From assembly GCA_950295325.1 (NCBI GenBank), contig OX485807.1, positions 46,178,796-46,242,795 on the forward strand: a stretch of 64,000 nucleotides of DNA, written 5' to 3'. The DNA is from Polytrichum commune. Taxonomy: Eukaryota > Streptophyta > Polytrichopsida > Polytrichales > Polytrichaceae. Of the stretch, positions 44,447-54,504 are shown piece by piece. The notes beneath the pieces are model-generated. The model had not been told where the DNA came from. It was given only the letters and a program-made list of their open reading frames with translations, and did not search any database. Positions within the stretch are counted from its first letter, which is position 1, and the number at the start of each line of letters is the position of its first letter. The position numbers were made by a program, and so were the translations under genes.

Positions 44447-44807
44447 TGTAACGTTCTCAAATATTATGAGATTCAAGAGGCATGTTCCACCCAACCTTAG
44501 AGCTTATATACAAGTACCACTGGCAGTTGAGGCCACCTCCAACTGGTAGTTAAGTGGTAGTTAAATATATATTAACGAGCTCTCCCCAATGCCTTTAGAA
44601 TATCTCTAAGTGCAGTTAAATAATGGTCTCTACTTACGTGGGAGAACTACGTGTAGAACCACAATCATCAACTAGTAGTTAACTCCCTTTACCTTTAGGA
44701 CTGCTAGAGTACTTAGGGTAGCGCCTCTAGTTTTATAGTAAAGGAGTCCCAGTTGAATGAGAGATTGTAAATAAATATAAAACAATAAATATGTAATACA
44801 CGTTACA
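44447..44807 (-). repeat. 5' LTR of the gypsy element
   Basis: 361 bp, partner of 38065-38425. About 2% divergence between LTRs indicates a fairly recent insertion. Confidence 0.93.
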
Positions 44808-44903
44808 ATTGGATTGATGAATTTTTTTGAAAGAACAAATGAACTACTAGAGAGGGTAGATCACCAATTTCACCATCTCATTAATAAATTCTAGTTTAAA
44901 TTA

Positions 44904-46234
44904 CTACTCTGATTCAAAACTAGAAGTATCATAGTTGCAGCCCTCAAATCGAAGAGTTGATTTTTGGGCTAAATGAGCATTGTAAAAATTCTTTGCTAAT
45001 AGTAAATGCATACGGGTTGCTTCAACCAACATTTGCTTCATATTTTTTTGACGCTCGACCTTTAATTCTCCGCCTTCACCATTTTCACCTTCTACTTCTT
45101 CATCTTCCTCCATTTTAATGAATGGTGTCTCCTCGGCTTCGGGATTTACCTTCTGTAATTCTCTTATTTTCCTCAAAAATACTTCAAGGGCCTTAAACAT
45201 GTCAATATTCTGTAAATTTCCTAAAGACCTATTAGTCTTCTCTTGCAAATCCTTCTCTGCATCTACCGTCCATTCCATATTAAATTCATCCTTCTTAATT
45301 ATACACAAATTGTGTAGACAAAGGGTTGTGGTAATAATATCCGGTACATTTTAGAGCGGCATATCAATTCTCTTCAGTAAAATCCGACATCTTCCTTTGA
45401 GAATAACGAATACCCTTTCCACGACCATATGGGTGTTTGATTAGATAAAATTCCAATGGGCTTTCTTTCTAGGTAAACCGTCCCTTTCTCCTTTAAAAGG
45501 TGAATAAAACCAAGGCCGCATTGGATAGGCTGCATCTCCAATAAACTTGAATGGTAAAAACGAACCTTTCATAATTTTTTTCCCAATTTCAGATTTCTAA
45601 AACAATGTCCAATCATATATCCTCCTGGCCCATCCAAAATCATAGTCCCAAAATTTACAATCCACATCTACAACTCCTTGAAGTAAACATGAATAAAACC
45701 CTTTTCTATTGTAATATGCTATTGGATCATGGGAGGGTGTTAGAATGGGTATATGGCTGCCATCTATTGCCCCTAATATGAAAAGAGTATCATGTAATGC
45801 CTTAAATCCAGAAGCTATCTCTTTCATCCTCGCAAGTGTTGGTTTTGGAAAAAACAATGGTCGTAGTTGAATTCTAATAGCCTCACAACATTCCCTCAAT
45901 TTTTTTGAAATTGTAGTCAACATTATGTCGTATATATTTCCAATCATTCTTAATGAATCCCAGTTTCTAATCGAGACAAAGTTACCGCAACTCTACATTC
46001 AACACTAATACTCTCTCTGAGATGTGTATTTTTTTTCTTCAAAACAAACCCTTAAATAGTACGTAAGTATTTGAACGTAAATTTATTCACCTTCATTCGA
46101 CGTTTAAATTCCCTATCCGGAAATGATCCCATAAGTGTTTGTTCCAAAAACCCTCCATATATCTGAAAACGCCAACAAGACCTTCCAAAATCCACCTTCC
46201 GCCTTTGTTTAATAAATACCGCCATCATCATCAT
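44904..46234 (-). pseudogene. PIF/Harbinger DDE transposase
   Basis: On the minus strand, pieces of a HARBI1-type transposase lie in order. Near 46100-46230 is a helix-rich N-terminus (FKRRMKVNKFTFKYL). The catalytic core at 45600-45947 contains FILGAIDGSHIPI (first Asp) and YYNRKGFYSCLLQGVVD. At 45360-45600, in another frame, is IGDAAYPMRPW (second Asp) and later VVERVFVILKGR (Glu). The C-terminal tail with LCIIKKDEF and an acidic stretch is at 44904-45308. The triad residues are visible, but at least one stop (shortly before VVERVF) and several frameshifts interrupt the gene. It converges on ORF1, as usual for this superfamily. Confidence 0.88.
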
Positions 46235-47069
46235 TTAGACATTTTGCTGAAAAATTGCAAGTTTTTGCAACGCCAAAATGCCCACAATAACATACTTCAT
46301 ACCTATAAAGACCGAAAGGAGAACAAGGATGTGTTCCCTTCTAGAATCTATGGTTAAAGAATGAGAGAGGTAAATTTCAGAAAATTCCTCCATTCATGTA
46401 CCAAGTAATGATTTCAAAATTTTGCAAATGGTATGGGGTTTGGCCTTTGGACTCGTCCTTTGGGGCTTCACACTATGACCGGCCAAAGGCTTCAAGTGGA
46501 TTATTTTAATATATTTTTTCAGCCCAAAGGCTTCTCCTCTCGACATAGTTTGGTCCAAAAAAGTGACGCTTCTCCTCTCGACTTGGGCACAGTGTGAACC
46601 GGCTCTAAGTGCCTTGATCTAATCACATGCATGTAATTACGGCGTAATCTAAAACATATATGATAGGTTAAGATACGGACGAGCCCTCCCTGAATCCTAC
46701 ATGTCTAAACACGTAGGCAATATTCACAGCTGGCTCAACCGCGTCTCACGTGATTCCGTGAGATGTCATTATCCCCGTTACTCCTACGTGACATGGCCAA
46801 CTTTGTAAGACGGGACTTGGCATCACATGTGGCATTTGGAGGCATCCCCACCCCTAGTTTGGGATGTCTTCCTCCGACATGCACTTGGAAGGGAAGTGGA
46901 CAATGGCGGAAGCATGTCCGAAAGAAATGGAAAAAAAAACCTAGAGTTTAACGGCAAATGCTTACCTGCAAGAGCTGCCAAGACCAACATTGCACAAGAA
47001 GTCCTTGTTATGTTGTATGCGACATTGGCGTAGGAACTCATACTCTGTCATGTTTCCTATTGTTTGCAG

Positions 47070-48886
47070 TTATAGGCGGGTGTGGGAATCACGATCTCAG
47101 GAGGAGGTGAGTGAACTTCACTAACGTATATTATTAACATATTGGCTACTCTTGCTATGTTTCCACATAGGAGGATGTCCCACAAGGTCGTTCCCCCATT
47201 GTGGACCTCGATAACATGGACATTGACAAACCTTATTATGAAGCGAGTGATGATTACGAGGAGGCTAAAGATGATGGCGACGAACGTGAGGCGTCGAGTG
47301 AGTAGGATACTGATGAAGCTGATAGTAAAGAAGAAAACGGCCATATGGAAATTCAATCGGATGAGTGTGACTCCATTAATACTCAATCCACGCCTCGTGA
47401 TTTTGGCGCTTCCCCAATGCACGCTAAGGTCCTCGACTTTGCCTCTTCAAGCCAAGCCACCAAACGAGATCATTTGACCTTGCTTGCAGAACATGAACCG
47501 GCTAAGGAACAATATCATGAGGAGGATCAGGAGGGAGATCATAAGGAGGAGGACGTTCACGAAGATGATCACGGCCGAGATCGCGAGGGAGATCACGATG
47601 ATGATCAAGAGGGAGAACACGAGGACAATCAGGAGGGAGATTACGAAGACGATCACGAAGCTGATGAAGAAAAGGATGCACCTGACAACACTAAAAAATT
47701 CAAGGGAAGTTTGCAATCCATGCCTTCTGAGGAAAGCGTGGAAGATCTTCCACCGCCAAGTCCCCCAAAACCCAGTGCGTCCACGCGGAGCAAGCATGTA
47801 TCCAATAGAGCCTCCCCCAAAGATTGGCCGTCGAGCCGACACAAATCTAGAGTGATGGAGTCTATCATCACCGAGTCTTTTTTGGAAGACAAGATTGTGG
47901 GCATCTTGAGCAAAACATTGTCCAACATGCTCTCGGGTTTGTTCCAGGAAGCAATGGGCCAAACCAAAGTTCAGCCCTCCCAACAAGCGCCTCAACAGAC
48001 ACCTTCAGTGGAGGTCGCCGTTGTATCTGCTAAACCAAAAACCCCATTTGATCGAGTGGTTCTTGCAACACAAGAGGTTGGCGTGCAAGGAATGGATGTG
48101 GATGAGGTGGATGAAACTAAGCACATGAATGCATCGGCGCTTGCCGTGGATTCCCCCAACACTGCTGCTGCCAATGTAAGTAATCATTCCCTGTGTTTGT
48201 GCAGTTTCTTTGACTCTCTACAAGTGACTAAATCTCCACCTGGATGTTTGATCCAGATCGGAGACGGCGCAACATTATGAAGCCTAATGTCGACTAGGAC
48301 TCCAATTCCTTCAATCAGTAGTTTATTTAGGGTTTAGGATAATGTAGAACGCCTCCCATGTCAGGAGATGCAAGATGTGCGCCCTTATATTATGAATAAA
48401 GTGAAAAGTTTTGGCTTGCACCTTTTATTTCTATTTTACATTTAGTAGTCTTTAATAATCCACTGCAATTCACAGGCTTCCTTGCCAATCTTTGAACAAG
48501 TGGATTCACTACCGTATGCAACTTCGCATCCTCGAACGCCACCTACTCTTGTCGATGACGAGCGGATTAAACCCTTGCCGAATTTGGGTCCCACGACGGC
48601 ATCGGTGGCCACTGTGTTATATTGTGCTCCACCTTCACTCTTGGACCCCTCGACCACTGGAGTTGTACCCCCTATTATCACTATTCTTGATACTCCTCTG
48701 TCCCCAGTTCCATTGAACCACACAAACCTCTTACCGACTGTTGGAGAAGTAGTTGTCATCCCCGTTGCACATTGTGCTCAATTGGCACTTAAGCCCTCCG
48801 AGGTGGAGTCTCTTCAAGAAGAGCGACAATCAGACTTCCAGCCATCGACAACTATCGTGGAGGTGTCTCTTCAAGAAGAGCGATAG
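47070..48886 (+). CDS. Acidic, spliced hypothetical protein (3' exons; one internal stop)
   Basis: Three exons can be joined by GT-AG rules: 47070-47106 (donor GTGAGT), 47171-48175 (donor GTAAGT) and 48476-48886. They keep one frame, apart from a TAG at 47306-47308. The middle exon encodes VPQGRSPIVDLDNMDID, a His/Glu/Asp-rich repeat region (EGDHEDDQEG-type words, 47510-47680), a Pro/Ser stretch, then a possible helix (IVGILSKTLSNMLSGLFQEA). The last exon is proline-rich and ends with repeated SLQEER. Such tails occur on plant-mobile-domain and gag-like proteins, but no domain here proves it. Upstream exons are not recognised; the Harbinger element ends 460 bp upstream and may have disrupted the gene. 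It may be a pseudogene. Confidence 0.45.
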
Positions 48887-48889
48887 TCG

Positions 48890-49544
48890 AAGGTGTAACC
48901 ATTGACGAGTGTTGTGGAGGAGGTCGTTCAAAAAGAACGCATGAAGTGCTAAGCGAATGAAGACGTGAATAGACAACGGTATATACAGATGAAGAGCAAA
49001 GCAGATAAAGCATCAAGCAAATGAAGGCGTGAACGAATGACGGCATATACGGATGAAGGCATCGAGCGAATGAAGACCTTTGGATAAAGATGATGGTGAA
49101 TGAAGATTGTTGGATTCAAGGGTTAGAAAAATTATAGCTAAGGTAAAGTGGGCCGTAAATGTTAACCATAAAATTTAAGTACGACTAGATCTACAACTGA
49201 TAAGGCTTTATGTTTGGAAGAGTGTGATCCACAAAGGTTAGCACACTCTTATTCTCTCACAGTCATGACACTTTCTCTCTCCACCTTCTCCATGTAGGTA
49301 AATGCATAAAGTACTTAGAATGATAACAATATGAATATTGAAACAAAATGATTTATAAATCTTGTTAATGTTGAATAAAATAAAATTTGAACCATATTAA
49401 TGTTGAATAAAAGGGATTTTTAAACATACTAGATAATGGTTGTATGAACTTGTGTTGTTGAAGCAAATCGTGTGGGAACGTGTAGTTGTTGGGGTAAAGG
49501 CCGCAGGAGATTATATTTCCAAGTTGTATTGTTGCCAGTTGCAT
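48890..49544. other. Decayed repeats after the acidic gene
   Basis: Between 48950 and 49080, words such as GCGAATGAAGACGTGAA and GGTATATACAGATGAAG recur at about 60-bp spacing. No gene seen. Confidence 0.5.
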
Positions 49545-49825
49545 TAGTTTCTTATTTCATAAGATTCTAATTGCATTAACTTCTAGTTACATTAGCTTTT
49601 GGTTGGATTAGGGTTTGGTTGCATTAGCTTCTAGTAACATTAGTTCTCGTTGCATTAGGTTCCGATTACATTAGTTTTCAATTGTATTAGGTTTTGATTG
49701 CATTAGGTTCTGGTTGCATTAGCCTCTTGTTACAGTAGGTTCCGGTTGCATTAGCCTCTTGTTGTATTAGGTTTTGGTTGCATTAGCTTTTAGTTACATT
49801 AGTTTTGGTTGCATTGCTAGTTGTT
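49545..49825. repeat. 16-17 bp minisatellite (GTTGCATTAGGTTCTG type)
   Basis: About 16-17 head-to-tail units of GTTGCATTAGSTTCTG-like sequence (variants TTACATTAG and TTGTATTAG). Some share an expanded two-unit period containing AGCCTCTTGTT. Confidence 0.85.
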
Positions 49826-49944
49826 GAGGGTTTTACGGCGTTTGAGGCTTAGAAACATGGGATAAAGATAGATTGGCCGGATGGATGAACTACTTTAGTA
49901 CCTCCAAGTAATGATCTTCTATCTCTTTTAATTGTTTGATTTCA

Positions 49945-50030
49945 TGACATTCATCCGTGCGTCACATTCGTTCGTACATCACATTTGTCCGTACATCACA
50001 TTCATTTGTGCATCACATTCATCCGTAATG
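49945..50030. repeat. Short tandem repeat (CACATTCATCCGTACAT type)
   Basis: Five or so units of about 17 bp with the core ATCACATTCGTCCGT. Confidence 0.7.
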
Positions 50031-51158
50031 ACCATCATAACAACCTTCAATGGTGTCTTGTGTCATAACTAGCTTAGATCCATGTCATAATACCCGTGCA
50101 TTAAAATCAACCGATCTTCCATCCCACCCCTATCCAAAAATACATTTCAGAATGGTGGGCAAGCATGGGGTTCACACTTAGTGTGACTTACGAAAACCAC
50201 GTGTGGCGATGATATAATTGTTTGGGGGGATATTATCTTGCTTACAAGTAATTAAATGACCCACTTTATGAGGCAATTCACTAATTGTGCATATTATGTA
50301 GTACTTTTTAATTACTTTGAAAATTAAGGTTAGTCATTTTTATGTATCATATGTTTATTATAAATCAACAAATGATTGGTTGAAAGAGTTGCTATGCCCT
50401 ATGATTATCCTCCACACATGGCCAATTTTAGTTGGTTGTTGAGCTAAGGCCAAACTTTGGCTCATTTCAAAAACCATGTCAAAAGGCGTGTTCTTTTAAC
50501 TTCAGACATACACTTAAGTCTTTTGCCTAGCAACAACAATTCATACTCTCAAAATAATTTGACAACTATTGAAGACAATGTTGATGATGGAGCTAATTCA
50601 AACATAAAGGAACACCTAGCATCTATTGTTGATGGACATAAGACTTAAAACAACAATGCAACATTTTTGGAAGCTTTTTGTGCATATTTTGTTTTGAAAC
50701 CTAAGCTTGAGAAAGATGGCAAAGATGAAAATTCGTAGTTGTATTCACATGCCACTTTGGAAGAGGACTTTGGTTCAACTACAAAGACTTGGAAGAAGAC
50801 TAATAAGGTTTCGAAGGACGGTAAGGCTGATAAGGAATTGGAGAAGGCATCACAAGAGGAGTGTGAGAACCAAGAGCTCATGGAATCACAAGAAGACAAA
50901 GAAACTTGAAAGACATAGAAACTTGAAACTTGAAATTTGAAACATGGAATCAAGGAAAACCCACCTTGAGATTGAAAAGATTTTACAATGATCTTGCTAG
51001 GAATGTCGAGGAAACCAGTGGTAAACTAATCTCGCATTGGCATACTTTAGATTATAATCTTGCATTTTATTATGCAAGGGAAAGATATTTTTGAGCGTAT
51101 TAATGGTAAGTGTCATGTGTTTACATTTTAGTATGCAAGAGGAAGATACTCTTGAGCA
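50031..51158. other. Intergenic; lysine-rich decayed frame
   Basis: The plus strand at 50690-50910 reads a Lys/Glu-rich text (KLEKDGKDEN, KTNKVSKDGKADKELEKASQ) broken by stops. This could be a remnant of a gene or element, but nothing identifiable remains. Confidence 0.35.
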
Positions 51159-51169
51159 TACTAATTACA

Positions 51170-51536
51170 GATAGATAGATAGAAACTCCGGTCCCTTTTA
51201 AGGGGCCGGCGTGAATAAAGTGTCCGTTCGTAATGCCAATGACCCGATGCCCACTGGACAAGGGGACATTGGGACAATACTACTCTCCCCTTTCGAGGAT
51301 GGACACTATAGTGACACACTATACTAGTTCCTAGCTAGCCACTAGTGCCTTGAAGATACCGGACATGGTATCCCCCCAAAGGGCTTTGAGGTACCCATAC
51401 AACAAGGTCCAAGGACCCCCCACCATAGTTGGGTGGACTAAGGTGGTGAGCACCACGCCGGCATGGGGAATAGAACCCACAACCTCCTCATTGGGGGCCA
51501 TGAGCCCTAACCACCAAGCCAAGGCCCGTGGTGCCT
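51170..51536 (-). mobile_element. tRNA-derived SINE with GATA/TATC tail
   Basis: A 367-bp element on the minus strand. It starts GGCACCACGGGCCTTGGC, carries a tRNA-like box A (TGGCTTGGTGGTTAGGG) and box B (GTTGTGGGTTCTATTCCC), and ends in a (TATC)n tail next to TGTAATTAG. A perfect 11-bp target duplication TACTAATTACA flanks it (51159-51169 and 51537-51547). The body differs from the SINE at 16365, so this is a separate family. Confidence 0.88.
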
Positions 51537-51547
51537 TACTAATTACA

Positions 51548-54414
51548 AGTGTTATTTGTGTACACTTTAGTCAACTTGTAGACCATTGTGTAACATAGGC
51601 ATGCACCTCATAACATTATCGAACATGCTCATGCCAAGATACCAGTAAGCACACTTGAATGCCAAGTGTCATGAGGTGACATTTATGATGAAGTTATTAA
51701 GTATAAGTGCAACCTAACATACGCCTCAAAATAGAGTAAGTGACATTATTACGCATGTGACACTAAATAACATAAACAATGTAGTTGCATTTGGGATCAA
51801 TGTCAATGCACAAGGTTATCACTCCTTATCTTTCAATAAAAGAGCTAAAGAAATACACTACTACCATCAACCAACATGCTTGTGATTTTGTGTTAGTGAT
51901 CCTTGAGAGTTTCAAAAACCAATGATGAATGTAAGAATCCACAACATCACCATGCTACCATGGGGCTATGGGGAGGCAACATCTCAATTTCAATTATTAA
52001 AGAACACTCTTTTACCTTTAACCCCTAAAGGTCACCATGTGTTTCTAAATATAATGTACTAGACGATTCAACAAGGATGATTTAACACACAATTATACTA
52101 CATGTTTTATGAATAAACATGGTGATGATTTAACAACATGGTTTATTATCCATGTTAATAATACATGGGATGATTTAACATAAGACAAGCTACATTCCAT
52201 TCTAAAAAAATGGGCACAGAGCTAAAAATACTACTTTTAGTGGATTTAGTGAACTTCAAAGTCACTTCTCCAAAGTAAGGTCAAAGTGAGTTCACAGCCA
52301 AGGCTAGACTCCCACTAAATTGAATTGGACCCCTACCATATTACCAAGGTAAAGGGAGTATAGTTAAAACATGTCCACCTTCATAGGTTTGTAGTTTACT
52401 CATATGAATTGGGTCCTTTGAAACTCTTTCAAGGCCTTTGATGCTAATTTTGGGGTCAAATATTTCAAAAAAAGAAACATGTATGCTATATTAGAATTGC
52501 TTGTGTTTTCAACATGGGTATTCTAGGGACCCAACTCAAAGAAGTGGGCACGGAGGTTTAGTTACGAGCTAGCCAAAAAAAATTGGAGATTTTTGAATGA
52601 GTTCACAATGTTTCGGATGAGGTACCGATGTAAAATTGTTGAGGTCGGAAATCAACCGGTTCAAGGGAGACTAGACTAGCAATATGGTTGGTTGAGGCAT
52701 AATAGTTTGGGATATTTATTATCGAGTCTGGTTTTCTATTTTAGGCAAGTAGCCGAAGGGACTACGGATAGGGCATAAATGTTTCTAGGGTAATACTAGA
52801 GTCATGACTCATAAGGTCAAAAACCATGGAGGCTAATTTATGGTCAGTTTTGTTATCACCATGATGATTACTAGGGTTTTGAGGCTCTAAGCAACCATGG
52901 AATTTCACTCACAAGTATAAGAAGAGTTTGAGCCCCTTGAGCAAAGTACCTCACTCCTTCATTGGGGTTTTTCTCTCTACCCCATTCATGCTCTAAGCTT
53001 TCACTTCTACTTTTGTGTTTTCAAGCTCGGTGGTGTTTTCAAGCTCCATGTTTGGCTTCAAACTCACTAGGTGGCTTCAGGTCTTGCACCACTTGTCAAT
53101 CTTGTTCAAGGGTACGTTGAATTAGATGCTAAAATGTTGGTTTTCTCTTCACCTTTCCTTCTCGTTTTGCAATTGTGGGTAGCAATAGTTATGGTGATTG
53201 TGGTCCTGTTCGGATAATCGATCGATTGCAAGCCGAGTGTTGTTGTTCGTGGATGCATGGAGGTTCGAGGAACATTTATGTTGGATTTTTATGTTGGTGG
53301 GTTGATTGTAAGTTGTGGGTGCTTCTAGTGGTTTGAGAGATCAAATTTGGGTGTCAGTTGTGAGTGATTCAAGGCCCGCTGGGTTAGAAGCAAAAATCAT
53401 AAAGCTATGCTTAGAATTGCTTTGGAGGCGTCAAATAAGAACTGTGATAATATCATTGAAGAGGCAATTCCTTTGTGGAAAAATGGAACTAAGAACCGGT
53501 TCTTATATGCTAACCCTTCACGTTATATGTCTTCTGCAAGTGATGCTTCTTGTTCAGTAACTTGAGTTATGTTTCCCAATTCTGAGGATGTCAATTAGTT
53601 TAGAGGTTGCATGTATTTTTGTACTAACTAGCCACTAAACAATGTATGCACCCTCTTTGGATGCATATATTTTTCAAAGGCTACATCCTTGGCCCCAAGA
53701 TGGTGGGGGCTTAGCAAGGTTCGACTCCTTCTAGGAGCCACTTGGGATTTCTTTCAACACAAATTCACCCCCTTTAAAAATAACACCAATTTTCTTTTAT
53801 AATTTTTTTAAAAAAAATCCAACTTACTACACATAACTTCGAAAAAATACCGAAGTAAAATTTAGAAACTAGGAAAATTATCAAATGGTAAGGTAGATCT
53901 AGGAATTTAATCGAGGAAAAAGAAAGAAAAGAAAAGGTTCTCGGTGCTTCCGAGTAAGGAGAAAAAAATCAGAACCTCATCATAAAAGGTAGGAAATTGA
54001 CCGATTTATGTACAGAACTCCCCGGACTGTGATGGGCCTGCTGCGCTTTTCAAAAAAAAAAATTAATCCACATGACTCATCTAGCCGACGCTGGCACTGA
54101 CTAAAGGATGACGCTAGAGAAGCTTAACATGTGAGTCTTGTGCAAGTTCGTCGGCACTTGCGGTCAGTGCTAAAAAGATCACTACATCTACTCCAGTTAC
54201 AGACCAGTTGCAAGAACCATTGCAGGTTTAAAACTGTGGGAGATATGTATACGCTGATGGATAGATTCAAGTACAGTAATTTAGTATTTTTCTGCTACCA
54301 ATTTCTTCCTCTTCATCTGGACCACATCTGCGTTGGGCTAGTTGCATGTGGGTCGCATCTTAGCACATCCTCGAAGTAGTTTTTTGGAATCGGAGATCCT
54401 CTACTCCTCCAGTT
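51548..54414. other. Intergenic upstream of the P450 gene
   Basis: No supported gene. The open frame 53315-53560 carries no recognised motif. Segment 52320-52420 is weakly related to 24600-24680. Confidence 0.45.
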
Positions 54415-54429
54415 GCTTGCATCCCAGAT

Positions 54430-54486
54430 TTTTTTTTCTTTTTTTGAGAGAGACAGAAGGCCAACAAAGCCAACGCCAGTGAATTA
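54430..54486 (-). mobile_element. 5'-truncated SINE fragment beside the P450 start codon
   Basis: Fifty-seven bases made of a T-rich run and GAGAGACAGAAGGCCAACAA match the poly-A end of the SINE at 16365 (GTGAGACAGAAGGCTGAC). A 15-bp direct repeat GCTTGCATCCCAGAT flanks it (54415-54429 and 54487-54501). The right copy ends three bases before the P450 ATG at 54505. Confidence 0.82.
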
Positions 54487-54504
54487 GCTTGCATCCCAGA
54501 TAGG

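Larger units (their letters stand above)
38065..44807 (-). mobile_element. Ty3/gypsy chromovirus with complete LTRs
   Basis: A 6743-bp LTR retrotransposon lies on the minus strand. Its two 361-bp LTRs start TGTAAC and end GTTACA, and an exact 5-bp target duplication ATTGG flanks it (38060-38064 and 44808-44812). A primer-binding site complementary to initiator Met-tRNA (TGGTATCAGAGC) follows the 5' LTR. A purine tract lies at the 3' LTR. Gene order is gag, protease, RT, RNase H, integrase, chromodomain, the Ty3/gypsy order, and the chromodomain places it among chromoviruses. Several frameshifts break the polyprotein, so this copy is not autonomous. It sits inside the last part of Harbinger ORF1. 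Confidence 0.95.
36524..46605. mobile_element. PIF/Harbinger DNA transposon split by a Ty3/gypsy element
   Basis: The left end reads GGTCTGGTTCACACTATGG and the right end is the imperfect inverse, GGCACAGTGTGAACCGGCTC. A shared inner block (CGAGAGGAGAA) and TTTGGACC-like blocks follow at both ends. TAA flanks both sides (36521-36523 and 46606-46608), the expected 3-bp duplication. Inside are two convergent genes typical of autonomous PIF/Harbinger elements: a Myb/SANT-like ORF1 on the plus strand and a DDE transposase on the minus strand. Removing the nested 6.7-kb retrotransposon leaves about 3.3 kb, a normal size for such an element. Both genes carry disabling changes, so it is now inactive, though its ends resemble those of the MITEs in this window. 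Confidence 0.9.

Noticed and set aside
44220..44549. 109-codon plus-strand frame over the gypsy leader and LTR
   Set aside because: It lies antisense to the retrotransposon and spans the primer site and LTR, so it is a shadow.
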